DNA of 64,000 bases from Ruminococcus hominis (lineage in GTDB: Bacteria > Bacillota > Clostridia > Lachnospirales > Lachnospiraceae), in the NCBI RefSeq assembly GCF_014287355.1, contig NZ_JACOPE010000001.1, positions 1,116,001 through 1,180,000 on the forward strand, in the 5' to 3' direction. Under the pieces are notes generated by a model. The model had not been told where the DNA came from. It saw nothing but the letters and a program-made list of their open reading frames with translations, and did not search any database. The translations under genes and the position numbers were made by a program. Every line of letters starts with the position of its first letter. Position 1 is the first letter of the stretch. Below are positions 24,450 through 33,347 of the stretch, piece after piece.

Positions 24450-25562
24450 ATGAGTGAATATAAAGTGTTGACAATCAATCCTGGATCTACATCTACGAAG
24501 ATTGCATTGTTTGAAGGTGAGAATTGTTTGTTCTCAAAAAATGTATCCCATGATGCGAAAGAACTGGATAAGTTTCAGTCTCTTCCGGAACAGTTACCAT
24601 ATCGTCGCGACACCATTTTACAGCTTTTAAATGAGGCTGGTGTAAGATTGGATGATGTGGATGTATTTGTCGGACGAGGGGGCGGACTGCTCGCAATGGA
24701 AGGCGGCACATATGAAGTGACAGATTTGATGCTTGACCATGCAAGAAACAGCGCTAATGGCGTGATTCATCCGGCAGGTCTTGGACCGCAGCTTGCAAGA
24801 GAATTTGCAGAGCAGTATGGTGCAAAGGCAATGGTAGTGAATCCACCGGACGTAGATGAGCTGCAGGATCTTGCCAGAATGACAGGTATAAAGGGTGTGA
24901 ACCGTATTATACATTTGCACGCATTGAATTTAAAAGAAACCGCAATCCGTCATAGTAAAAATGTGATGAATAAGAAGTATGAGGAATGCAATTATGTTGT
25001 ATGTCACATTGGCGGAGGTATTTCCGTATCTGCTCACCGCAAAGGAAAAATGATAGACGGATATGATATTGTCGGGGGAGAAGGTCCAATGGCACCAACT
25101 CGCTGTGGAAGCATTTCTGTTGCAAATTTATTAAGCTATATGAAAGAAAATAATCTGGATATTGCAGATGTGAAAAAGCTTTGCACAAGAACAGGTGGAT
25201 TTGTAAGTCATGCAGGTATTTCTGATGCATTGGAATTAACTGTCCGTGCTAAAAATGGTGATAAATATGCAGAAATGCTTTGGAATACAATGATTTATCA
25301 GATTGAGAAATGCATCGGTTCTATGGCAGCAGTATTGCATGGGGAAGTAGATGGAATCCTTCTTGGCGGAGGAATGGTCTACAATGAAGATCTTGTTGCT
25401 CAGATTACAGAAGCCTGCTCATTTATCGCACCGGTCACGGCATATCCGGGAGAGTTTGAGATGGAAGCTATGGCAGCAGGAGCTATTCGTGTATTAAATG
25501 GAGAAGAAAATTTAAAAGTTTATACTGGTAAAAAAGTATGGGACGGATTTGATTGGGAGTAA
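24450..25562 (+). CDS. Butyrate kinase / branched-chain acyl kinase family
   Basis: A 370-residue acetokinase-family enzyme making ATP from an acyl phosphate. NPGSTSTK at 10-17 is the phosphate-binding motif, VVCHIGGGISVSAH near 187 and DGYDIVGGEGPMAPTRCGS near 205 are butyrate kinase signatures, and ILLGGGMVYNE near 310 closes the nucleotide site. Butyrate kinases are about 355-360 residues, so length fits. It belongs with the phosphotransacylase. Isobutyrate, isovalerate, propionate or a longer acid are possible products. Confidence 0.9.
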   Translation: MSEYKVLTINPGSTSTKIALFEGENCLFSKNVSHDAKELDKFQSLPEQLPYRRDTILQLLNEAGVRLDDVDVFVGRGGGLLAMEGGTYEVTDLMLDHARNSANGVIHPAGLGPQLAREFAEQYGAKAMVVNPPDVDELQDLARMTGIKGVNRIIHLHALNLKETAIRHSKNVMNKKYEECNYVVCHIGGGISVSAHRKGKMIDGYDIVGGEGPMAPTRCGSISVANLLSYMKENNLDIADVKKLCTRTGGFVSHAGISDALELTVRAKNGDKYAEMLWNTMIYQIEKCIGSMAAVLHGEVDGILLGGGMVYNEDLVAQITEACSFIAPVTAYPGEFEMEAMAAGAIRVLNGEENLKVYTGKKVWDGFDWE

Positions 25563-25565
25563 TTG

Positions 25566-26075
25566 ATGGACGCAAAAAAAGAAAAACGAATTCGTATTGG
25601 TACATTAGCATTTGGCATCGCATTTATGCCGCCAATATGGGCGGTATTAAGTACATATATCGGAGTGACAACAGGAGCAGTAGCCCTCATTTGTGCAGGT
25701 TTATATGTGGCAAATGGAAATAAGCGTTCCGATGCATTTAAAATAGCAGCAGGATTTCTATGTGGAGATGTGTGGGCAGTGCTGGCAGTATGGATTATGG
25801 AAACATTACAATTCAATCCAGATGTAGAATTATATTGTACATTGTTTATTTTAGGAGGACTCGCAGTTCTCATCGGTGAAAATGTTCCGAAATACATTTT
25901 TACACCATCCTGGCTGTGTGGATGGGCAATCGGACTTACGATTATGGGTCCGTTGAAAGTGAGTGAGATTGGAACACTCCCGATTCAGATTGGTGTAGCA
26001 ATGATTGCAGGTGTTGTCTATGTCGGAATTGGTGTAGATGCATTACAGAAATTTTTGATAAAAAAATTAGGTTGA
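25566..26075 (+). CDS. DUF1097-like small integral membrane protein
   Basis: A 169-residue membrane protein with about five hydrophobic helices, and a basic start (MDAKKEKRIRIG) that places the N-terminus inside. The layout resembles DUF1097 proteins such as E. coli YcdZ, whose function is unknown. It starts three bases after the kinase stop codon, so it is co-transcribed with pta and the kinase. This suggests a role in moving or sensing the acid product, but that is inference. It is followed directly by a double palindromic repeat. Confidence 0.65.
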   Translation: MDAKKEKRIRIGTLAFGIAFMPPIWAVLSTYIGVTTGAVALICAGLYVANGNKRSDAFKIAAGFLCGDVWAVLAVWIMETLQFNPDVELYCTLFILGGLAVLIGENVPKYIFTPSWLCGWAIGLTIMGPLKVSEIGTLPIQIGVAMIAGVVYVGIGVDALQKFLIKKLG

Positions 26076-26080
26076 GAGTC

Positions 26081-26181
26081 AAACAGGGACGGGGAACCAT
26101 TTAGGGACGGGGTTTAGTGGCTTTTTGTGTAAGCAAAAAAGCCACTAAACCCCGTCCCTAAATGGTTCCCCGTCCCTGTTT
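26081..26181. repeat. REP-like palindrome, nested double form
   Basis: This 101-base palindrome contains the core motif twice on each side. The outer part is AAACAGGGACGGGGAACC and the inner part is AGGGACGGGGTTTAGTGGC; both have matching complements after the loop. It is the longest copy in the window and ends the pta-kinase-membrane protein unit. Confidence 0.9.
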
Positions 26182-26191
26182 AATTCAAACT

Positions 26192-26243
26192 AGACACATT
26201 TTGAAAAAGTGTGCTGTTGTTTCCTTGATAATTTTTCTACAAT
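26192..26243 (+). promoter_or_regulatory. Conserved promoter/operator element, copy 2 (before MFS transporter)
   Basis: AGACACATTTTG, then AAAAAGTGTGCTGTTGT, and TACAAT exactly 46 bases after the element starts, as at 23242. Two substitutions fall in the middle of the inverted repeat and one arm base is changed. Sequence after the -10 box is not conserved, so selection on the element is likely. Confidence 0.65.
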
Positions 26244-26313
26244 ATAATAAGCAAAGTCGTGATTGGAGAGACATTACCCAATTACGAAAATCAGATATCA
26301 GGAGAGGGAAGAG

Positions 26314-27471
26314 ATGAGCAAATCGAAAAAAATAAAAATCATTATCACAATTGTCTGCATCTCATTCATACAGGGATTGCAGTTTTGCGTTTCCCCTGTG
26401 TTGGGACAGATTCAGGAGCATTATCCGGATGCATCTGTCAGTATGGTGCAGATGCTGGTGACTGCACCTACGTTTTTATCTATCGTAGTTGCAATTATAT
26501 CAGGTGGTCTTGTTGTTAAGATCAGTAAGAAAAAAATGTTGATTTTTGCCGGTCTGATGGCGGGAATTACAGGATTCTTACCATTTTTGGCAGATAGCTT
26601 TATGCTGCTGTTTGTTTCAAGAATTTTATATGGTCTGGCACTTGGACTTTGTATCGCACTGAACACAGCCGTTGTAGCGGAATTTTTTGAGGGAGACGAA
26701 CGAGTTTCTGTTATGGGAATCCAGGCAGCCAGCGTGGGAGCAGGAATGGTTCTTGTATCTACATTAGGCGGCGCACTTGGTAAATACGGATTCCAGAATG
26801 CATACTATCTGAATGTGATAGGATTTATCGCAATGATTCTAATCGCCTTGTTCTTACCGGAAACCGGTACAGCCAAAGTGAGTAAAGATGAAAAAATCGA
26901 ATTAAACGGAGAAGTATACAAGGTTGCATTTATAGGTGTAGTCGAAATGCTGTTCTTGATTACATTTACAACAAATATTGCAATGCATATCAGTGGAAGT
27001 CTTGCCGGAAGTACAACGGTTTCCGGTAATCTGACAGGAGTATTCTCCGGAGCACAGATTGTTATGGGATTGATTCTCGGAGCAATTACAAAAGTGACGA
27101 AAAAATATACATTGCCGGTTGCAATGTTATGTTTCTCAATCGGTGGAGTGTTACTTTTATTATTCCCATCAAATTACGTGATGCTGATGATTGGAGCGGT
27201 GTTCTGTGGATTCTCACAGGGAATGTTTATTCCTACAGCGATGGTGGAAGTATCCAATGCAGTAAATCCGGCTTCTACAACAATGGCAGCGGCATGTATG
27301 ACATGTGGAAACTGTTTTGGACAGTTGATTTCGCCGACACTATTGAACGGAGCATCCAGAATGATGTTTGGAGAGGTAACAACATCGCATGTATATTTAA
27401 TTGCCACAGTTGGTATGACAATTGCGGCAGGTGTTGTGATTTTGTTACGTGCCAGAAAAAAGACAGCATAA
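26314..27471 (+). CDS. Major facilitator superfamily transporter
   Basis: A 385-residue membrane protein with about twelve helices. SRILYGLALGLCIALNTAVV is the helix-4 type MFS stretch and KISKKKM the loop 2-3 basic motif. GGERVSV-like features fit the sugar acid/drug antiporter branch. It begins at the ATG after GGAGAGG; the frame is open 51 bases further up, but without a site. It sits between the acyl kinase unit and the flavoenzyme, so it probably imports the substrate or exports the product of the cluster. Substrate unknown. Confidence 0.85.
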   Translation: MSKSKKIKIIITIVCISFIQGLQFCVSPVLGQIQEHYPDASVSMVQMLVTAPTFLSIVVAIISGGLVVKISKKKMLIFAGLMAGITGFLPFLADSFMLLFVSRILYGLALGLCIALNTAVVAEFFEGDERVSVMGIQAASVGAGMVLVSTLGGALGKYGFQNAYYLNVIGFIAMILIALFLPETGTAKVSKDEKIELNGEVYKVAFIGVVEMLFLITFTTNIAMHISGSLAGSTTVSGNLTGVFSGAQIVMGLILGAITKVTKKYTLPVAMLCFSIGGVLLLLFPSNYVMLMIGAVFCGFSQGMFIPTAMVEVSNAVNPASTTMAAACMTCGNCFGQLISPTLLNGASRMMFGEVTTSHVYLIATVGMTIAAGVVILLRARKKTA

Positions 27472-27553
27472 TATCATGTTGGGATAAAGATGATAGAACA
27501 GTTGTAAAATGCAGAAAACTTAAAATCAAAATACAAGCAAGGAGGAAGAAAAA

Positions 27554-29527
27554 ATGGGCGCTAAGAAATGGAAAGGTAAAGAAAAATATTCAAACTTATT
27601 TTCACCAATCCGAATGAGAAATGTACGTGCAAAGAACCGTATTATTGCAGCACCGACAAGTCCGAGTATGATTACAACAGAAGGACATTTTACACCGGAG
27701 ATGATTGCATATCTGGAAGAAAAGGCTCTTGGGGGAGCAGGAATTGTTACATACGGGGAAGCAATTGTGCATTCTGCAACAGGAAAATCACATAACAAAC
27801 AGCTTCAGCTTGACTCTTTTGGTGTCAAACAGGGAATGGCACAGGCTGCAAGAGCAATCCATAATGCAGGAGCTTATGCCAACATTCAGCTTTCACATGG
27901 TGGTAAATACGGCGGACTTGCAAGTGTTGGTGGAGATCATTTGGATAAATGTAACACTGCCTATGGACCGAGTCACGAGGTTACACCGGTTGGGGAAGTG
28001 CAGGAAATGCCAAAAGAACTGATTTTGGAAATTGTGGAGTCTTACAAAAAGGGTGCAAAACTATGTAAAGACTGTGGATTTGATATGGTTCAGGTTCATG
28101 CAGCACATGGATGGCTGTTCTCTCAGTTCTTATCACCTGTATTCAATCAGAGAACAGATGAATTCGGTGGTTCATTGGAGAACAGAGCGAGATTCCTGCT
28201 TATGGCACTTGATGCGGTAAGAGAAGGTGTCGGACCGGAATTTCCAATCGAAATCCGTCTGTCTGGAGATGATCTGACAGCAAATGGTCTGGGAATGGAC
28301 GAATGTATCAAAGTTGCAGAGATGGTAGATGACAAGGTTGATCTGATTAATGTATCTTGTGGAAATCACGAAGATCCGGATATGTTCTGTCGTACACATC
28401 CTTCTGCATTTTATAAACGTGGTGTAAATGTTTATCTTGCGACAGCAATCAAAGAACATGTAAAAACACCGGTTGCCTGTGTTGGTTCTTTGAATGATCC
28501 TGCACAGATGGAAGAAATCATCGCAACAGGTCAGGCTGATATGGTAGAGATCGGACGTGCACTTCTTGCAGATCCATATTTACCAAAGAAAGCATTGGAA
28601 GGAAGAGAAGATGACATTACACCATGTCTTCGTTGCTATGAGTGCTTTGGAGAGACAGGAAAGAGTGAGACAGTAAAATGTTCTGTAAACCCGACAATGG
28701 GACAGCAGCTTCCTGAAAAATATCCAAGAAAAGCACCTAAGCAGAAGAAACGTGTATTAATTGTAGGTGGAGGCCCGGCAGGTATGGAAGCAGCTATTAC
28801 AGCAGCAAACCGTGGTCATGAAGTAACACTTGCAGAGAAAGCAGATAAACTCGGTGGAAACTTATATCCTGCATCTGCACCATATTTCAAAAAAGATATT
28901 GCAGATTTCTGCAAGGTGATGATCAATCGAGTAGAAAAATCAGCAATAAAAGTAATGCTGAATACAGAAGTAACACCGGAATTTATCAAAGACTTTGATC
29001 CAGATGCATTGATCGTTGCAATCGGTTCTTATGAGGCAAAACCATCAATCAAAGGTTTAGACAGAGATAACGTTGTAATGGCAATCGAAGCAGAACTTCA
29101 TCCGGAAAAACTTGGCAAGAAAGTCGTTATCATGGGTGGCGGTCTGGTAGGAACAGAAGCTGCCGTATCTTTCCATCATGAAGGAAAAGAATGTGCAGTC
29201 ATTGAAATGCGTTCCGAAGTTGCAGCAGATGCGAACTCATTCTATCGTGGAGGTCTTATGCCTGAGGTAAACAAATCAGCAGAATTATATACGAATACAA
29301 CAGTAAAAGAAGTAACAGATGAAGGTGTTGTATGTCAGAGAGATGGAGAAGAATTTGTTGTAAAGGCAGATACTGTAGTATGTGCTCTTGGATTCAAGTC
29401 AGCATATGACAAAGTCGATGAGCTTTGTGAATTGGTTGATGAGAATTATGTAATCGGAGATTGCAAGAGTGTTGGACTGATCTACAATGCAGTAAACCAG
29501 GGATATTATACAGCGATGAGTCTGTAG
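27554..29527 (+). CDS. Old-Yellow-Enzyme-type Fe-S flavoenzyme (2,4-dienoyl-CoA / enoate reductase family)
   Basis: A 657-residue NADH:flavin oxidoreductase. Residues 1-340 are the FMN-binding TIM barrel (SPIRMRNVRAKNRII at the start, VQVHAAHGWLFSQFLSP near 180, VEIGRALLADP near 333). Cysteines in CLRCYECFG and a later VKCSVNP, near 356-378, bind a 4Fe-4S cluster. A GGGPAGMEAA dinucleotide site near 404 (FAD) and GGGLVGTEAA near 526 (NADH) follow. Relatives include 2,4-dienoyl-CoA reductase, clostridial enoate reductase and BaiCD/BaiH of bile acid metabolism, all reducing C=C bonds next to a carbonyl. It has AAGGAGGA upstream. In this cluster it would reduce an unsaturated intermediate. Confidence 0.88.
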   Translation: MGAKKWKGKEKYSNLFSPIRMRNVRAKNRIIAAPTSPSMITTEGHFTPEMIAYLEEKALGGAGIVTYGEAIVHSATGKSHNKQLQLDSFGVKQGMAQAARAIHNAGAYANIQLSHGGKYGGLASVGGDHLDKCNTAYGPSHEVTPVGEVQEMPKELILEIVESYKKGAKLCKDCGFDMVQVHAAHGWLFSQFLSPVFNQRTDEFGGSLENRARFLLMALDAVREGVGPEFPIEIRLSGDDLTANGLGMDECIKVAEMVDDKVDLINVSCGNHEDPDMFCRTHPSAFYKRGVNVYLATAIKEHVKTPVACVGSLNDPAQMEEIIATGQADMVEIGRALLADPYLPKKALEGREDDITPCLRCYECFGETGKSETVKCSVNPTMGQQLPEKYPRKAPKQKKRVLIVGGGPAGMEAAITAANRGHEVTLAEKADKLGGNLYPASAPYFKKDIADFCKVMINRVEKSAIKVMLNTEVTPEFIKDFDPDALIVAIGSYEAKPSIKGLDRDNVVMAIEAELHPEKLGKKVVIMGGGLVGTEAAVSFHHEGKECAVIEMRSEVAADANSFYRGGLMPEVNKSAELYTNTTVKEVTDEGVVCQRDGEEFVVKADTVVCALGFKSAYDKVDELCELVDENYVIGDCKSVGLIYNAVNQGYYTAMSL

Positions 29528-29537
29528 AACCTTGGCC

Positions 29538-29577
29538 GTTGGGGACGGAGTTTGTGGCTCATTTAGTGTCCCCTGTG
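29538..29577. repeat. REP-like element, solitary left half
   Basis: TTGGGGACGGAGTTTGTGGC is followed by TCATTTAGTGTCCCCTGTGG, matching the left half of the long split copies at 34692 and 37566. The right half is missing. GGGGAC and GTCCCC can still pair as a small hairpin. Confidence 0.7.
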
Positions 29578-29624
29578 GCTTATCCATTGCAATTAAAATA
29601 ATGGGATAGTCAGAATTTATTCTT

Positions 29625-29677
29625 AAAGAGATTATATTCTACAAGAAATTTTTGTTGTAGAATATAGTCTCTTTTTA
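29625..29677 (+). terminator. Rho-independent terminator after the flavoenzyme
   Basis: AAAGAGATTATATTCTACAA pairs with its complement (one G-T) around a short loop and runs into CTTTTT. It marks the end of the acyl-thioester cluster. Confidence 0.85.
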
Positions 29678-29731
29678 TATGGCGAAAAATCAATTATAAT
29701 GGCTTTATAAAATGACAAAGGAAGAATAAAA

Positions 29732-32017
29732 ATGGGAAGTTTGATAACAACAGCAGTGAAATATTGTACGGGTAGTGAAACGATATATACAGGCGATATT
29801 GTGATTTTAATGGGAATTGAAAATCAATTAAATATATCAATGGAAACATTCGGTGATGAAACGATTTTATCAGAAGAGGATATTTTGGTGATAAATTCGA
29901 AATCAAAGGTTTTAATGAAAGCATCTAAAGCGTTATATGCAGAGTTTACGATTTCTCTTAGAAAATTTAAAGAATTATTTCCCAATAAAAAATATCGTTT
30001 TCTGTGTGATTCGACGAAAGTAAAAAATGATAATTTTGCGATATTGAGGAGATATTTGACAGAGCTGCTTATGCTGCAATACGAGCGAACAGAGTATCAA
30101 CGGGCAGAATGGAATAAAGTGAGCTGCGAGATGTTGATTTTTTTAGTGAGCAATTTTGCGACAAATATATTTATGTCAGAGAATAATAACTCATTGGAAA
30201 ATGTGACCGATTATATTGGAGAACATTTTCAGGAAGATTTGTCACTAAAACAGATAAGCAGCCAGTTTCATATGACTCCAACTTATTTTTCAAGATATTT
30301 TAAGAAAAATTTTGGAGTGAATTATTATCAGTATTTATGTAAGGTGAGACTGGAGAGTGCAATGGAAGATCTGCTGTACAGTGACAAAAATTTATTGTGT
30401 GTAGCAATGGATAACGGCTTTCCAAATGAAGATTCTTTTCGAAAATATTTTACTGAAAATTATGACATGTCCCCGTATGAATACAGGGTAGCGCAAAAGG
30501 AAAAAGAAGAGATTAAGAAAAAAGAACAAACAGAAAATTTACAGGCAGCTGTAAAAAAACTGGTGGGAGTCAGAGAAACAGAGCAAATAAAAGAAGTAGT
30601 GACTATTGATGTTAACAATAAACAGACATACAGACCATATTGGCGCGAAATTATCAATTTAAGTGATTGCAAATTATTGTTGAATTATGAAGCGAGAGAG
30701 CAGTTTGAAGAATTACAGAAAGAATTAAATTTTCAGTATGTCAGGATTCACTTAGACTGGAGTAAATTTTCGGAAGAAGAAATTTATAACTTTTATCAGG
30801 AAGAACAGGTTTTTGATTTTCTGCTGAAAAATAAATTAAAATTGTGGTTTACAATTTCGGTCAGAGAGCTGCAGGAATCAGACTTATTATTTGCATATTT
30901 AAAAAAGATGCTTTCTCATTTTACACCTCATTATGGAAGTAATGAGATACGAAACTGGCGTTTTGAATTGGAATACAATACATTGTTTGATGAAGAAAAA
31001 ATAGAAGTATATTGGAAACTATATGAGCGGATAAAAGAAATTCTGACGATATATCAGATGCAGGAGTTATTGGGGGCAGGGTTAGAACTGGGAGACTGGG
31101 AAGGAATTCGTAAATTTGAACAGTTTACAAAGAAAAATCACAGGAAACTTACGGCATTGACAATGCAGGCCAAACCATATACATGTATGGAGACAGCGGA
31201 AGGAATGAGCGTAAATCGAGTTACAGACAGCGGTTATGTAAAAAATCAGCTTCAGACTTTTCGGGAAAATTTTCCGGAGTTTACTTCTGAAATCAGTGAT
31301 ATTTATATTACAGATTATTATGATAGCATTCAGCGAATGAATATTTTAAATGATTCTTGCTATCGAGGTGCATTGATTATTAAAAATGTGATTGAGTGTT
31401 TTGGAAACACAAGTTCTCTTCCACACAGTGTGCCACTGGATCTTAGTTATGTAAATGGAATCAGAGAGAAGGTCTTATTTGGTGGGGATGGACTGATTAC
31501 AAAGCAGGGAATTCGGAAACCATCATACTATGCATATTCTTTTTTACAAAAGGCAGGACCTTATTATCTTGGGAAAAAAGAAAATGCAATTATATTTGGA
31601 AATGAATTTCTGGAATACCAGATTATATGTCATAACTGTAAACGATTAAGCTATCACTATTATCTGGACGAAATGGAACAGCATCTGGAAAAGATAGGGC
31701 AGTATTTTGATGATCAGGATGAAAAAGAACTGAAATTTCGGTTGGAAAATGTAAAAAATGGACGATATATTGTAAAAAAACATTCCGTTAATATGCAGCA
31801 CGGAAGTGTGCAGGATGAATTGAGAAGAATTGCACCATTTGAATCATTACTTATGCCGGCATTTCTCCATAATGATGATGTGGATTATTTAAAGCAGATT
31901 CTTGTACCACAGCAGACATTACGAACTTATGAAGTTGACAATGGAGTGTTGGAATTGCAGATTACCTTATCGGCAAATGAAATTGCTTATTTGAATATTC
32001 AATATGCGTATTATTAA
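29732..32017 (+). CDS. AraC-family regulator fused to degenerate GH39-like domain (paralog 1)
   Basis: A 761-residue cytoplasmic regulator. Residues about 15-110 form a cupin-like sensor, about 157-255 the double AraC helix-turn-helix (SLKQISSQFHMTPTYFSRYF and CVAMDNGFPNEDSFRKYF), and about 300-760 resemble a GH39 beta-xylosidase barrel with its beta-sandwich tail. In active GH39 enzymes the acid/base lies in a WNEP motif and the nucleophile in TEW. Here these read ELEYNTL and ITDYYDS, so both catalytic Glu residues appear lost and the domain can only bind sugar. It stands 217 bases upstream of an esterase and a GPH symporter that it probably activates. Confidence 0.85.
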   Translation: MGSLITTAVKYCTGSETIYTGDIVILMGIENQLNISMETFGDETILSEEDILVINSKSKVLMKASKALYAEFTISLRKFKELFPNKKYRFLCDSTKVKNDNFAILRRYLTELLMLQYERTEYQRAEWNKVSCEMLIFLVSNFATNIFMSENNNSLENVTDYIGEHFQEDLSLKQISSQFHMTPTYFSRYFKKNFGVNYYQYLCKVRLESAMEDLLYSDKNLLCVAMDNGFPNEDSFRKYFTENYDMSPYEYRVAQKEKEEIKKKEQTENLQAAVKKLVGVRETEQIKEVVTIDVNNKQTYRPYWREIINLSDCKLLLNYEAREQFEELQKELNFQYVRIHLDWSKFSEEEIYNFYQEEQVFDFLLKNKLKLWFTISVRELQESDLLFAYLKKMLSHFTPHYGSNEIRNWRFELEYNTLFDEEKIEVYWKLYERIKEILTIYQMQELLGAGLELGDWEGIRKFEQFTKKNHRKLTALTMQAKPYTCMETAEGMSVNRVTDSGYVKNQLQTFRENFPEFTSEISDIYITDYYDSIQRMNILNDSCYRGALIIKNVIECFGNTSSLPHSVPLDLSYVNGIREKVLFGGDGLITKQGIRKPSYYAYSFLQKAGPYYLGKKENAIIFGNEFLEYQIICHNCKRLSYHYYLDEMEQHLEKIGQYFDDQDEKELKFRLENVKNGRYIVKKHSVNMQHGSVQDELRRIAPFESLLMPAFLHNDDVDYLKQILVPQQTLRTYEVDNGVLELQITLSANEIAYLNIQYAYY

Positions 32018-32034
32018 ATAGATTGGATATATAA

Positions 32035-32086
32035 GAGTTAAAAAGATAATTATTTTAAAAATTATTATCTTTTTAACTCCTTTTTA
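32035..32086. terminator. Bidirectional terminator after AraC paralog 1
   Basis: GAGTTAAAAAGATAAT and ATTATCTTTTTAACTC form a long AT-rich stem and are followed by CTTTTT. It isolates the regulator from the esterase-transporter unit. The gap that follows has TATAAT at 32165 without a good -35 box, which fits an activator-dependent promoter. Confidence 0.8.
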
Positions 32087-32234
32087 ATTGGAAATATAAA
32101 GAAAAGAAAATTAATTGCGCAAAAGAAACATGATTATTTGGGAGAAAATTGTGCTGTGTGAAAATATAATAGTATTCATAACAAGCGATAAAGTTTACAT
32201 GTGAATATGCTAAAAAAAGAAAAGGTGGAAGGAT

Positions 32235-33278
32235 ATGAGAACGTTAGAAGTAACTATTAACAGTAGAGAAGACGTAAGTCTTACTGTGTATCTTCAGGAT
32301 GTTGAGAAGGAATTTCGAAACATAACAAAGAGACCGGCAGTTTTAATTATTCCGGGAGGTGGATATCAGTTCTGTTCAGATCGTGAAGCAGATCCGGTGG
32401 CTTTGGCTTATTTGAAAGCAGGATATGATGCGTTTGTTTTACGTTATTCTGTTGGAGATAAGTATAAATGGCCTGAGCCGTTGGAAGATTATGAAGATGC
32501 AATAGAATATATTGAAAGCCATGCAGAGGAATGGAATGTTCTGACAGATAAAATTGCAGTAGTTGGATTTTCAGCAGGAGGTCATCTTGCAGGAGCTGCG
32601 GCAACAATTGCAAATCATAAACCGGCAGCAGTTGTGTTGGGATATGCAGTACTCAATGAAGTAGTAGATGAGATTGCACAGGATGCACCAAGGATTGCAG
32701 AGCACGTAGATTATGATACGGTTCCGTGTTTCTTATTTGCATCAAGAGCAGATAATGTGGTTCCGGTAAAAAATACACTGGATATGATGAATGCTCTGGA
32801 TAAGGCGGGAATTACATTTGAAAGTCACATTTATGCGTTTGGTCCACATGGATTTTCTGTTGGGGACACTGCAATTCAAACGAGAGAAAGCTCTTTTTGT
32901 GAGAGGATTCCAAACTGGGTGCAGGATAGCATCGGATTTCTAAAAGATGTGATGGGTGATTTTTATGTTGGAACCGCAGAAAATAAAATATTAACCGAAC
33001 CAAAGTGTAAAGCTCATATGACAGATGATGGAAGCGCATGGCTTTCTCTGGATTGTACAATTGGAAGAATATTTGGAAATCCGAAAGCAAAAGAAGTGCT
33101 TATAGATGTGATTGCGATAATGCAGAAAAAAATCATTCCATTTACACCGGAGATGACATTCGGTGATATGATGGAGTGTTTTAGCAGAATGAAATTAAGA
33201 GATCTTCTTCATGAAAGATCGATTGAGATTGATGAAGAAAAAATCGATGCACTCTTAGGAGAAGTTCCGAATATTTGA
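32235..33278 (+). CDS. Alpha/beta hydrolase, acetyl-xylan-esterase-like, with C-terminal extension
   Basis: A 347-residue cytoplasmic esterase. IIPGGGYQFCSDRE gives the oxyanion-hole region near 37-45, VGFSAGGHLAG the nucleophilic Ser near 113, the Asp is probably in FASRADNVVP near 175, and His is in GPHGFS near 203. This pattern matches carbohydrate acetylesterases of the BD-FAE/Axe type, which remove acetyl groups from imported xylo-oligosaccharides. The last 90 residues (from about 255) are an extra domain that I do not recognise. It is followed by a GPH symporter 69 bases later, so uptake and deacetylation are coupled. Confidence 0.82.
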   Translation: MRTLEVTINSREDVSLTVYLQDVEKEFRNITKRPAVLIIPGGGYQFCSDREADPVALAYLKAGYDAFVLRYSVGDKYKWPEPLEDYEDAIEYIESHAEEWNVLTDKIAVVGFSAGGHLAGAAATIANHKPAAVVLGYAVLNEVVDEIAQDAPRIAEHVDYDTVPCFLFASRADNVVPVKNTLDMMNALDKAGITFESHIYAFGPHGFSVGDTAIQTRESSFCERIPNWVQDSIGFLKDVMGDFYVGTAENKILTEPKCKAHMTDDGSAWLSLDCTIGRIFGNPKAKEVLIDVIAIMQKKIIPFTPEMTFGDMMECFSRMKLRDLLHERSIEIDEEKIDALLGEVPNI

Positions 33279-33347
33279 TAAAGATAAAATGGAAGGAACC
33301 TATAATGGAACGATTGTGTGCGTGAAATGTCACACGGAAAGGAAATT

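Noticed and set aside
27129..27617. 162-codon ORF between the MFS and flavoenzyme genes
   Set aside because: It overlaps the ends of both real genes in another frame, and the AAGGAGG site in it belongs to the flavoenzyme.
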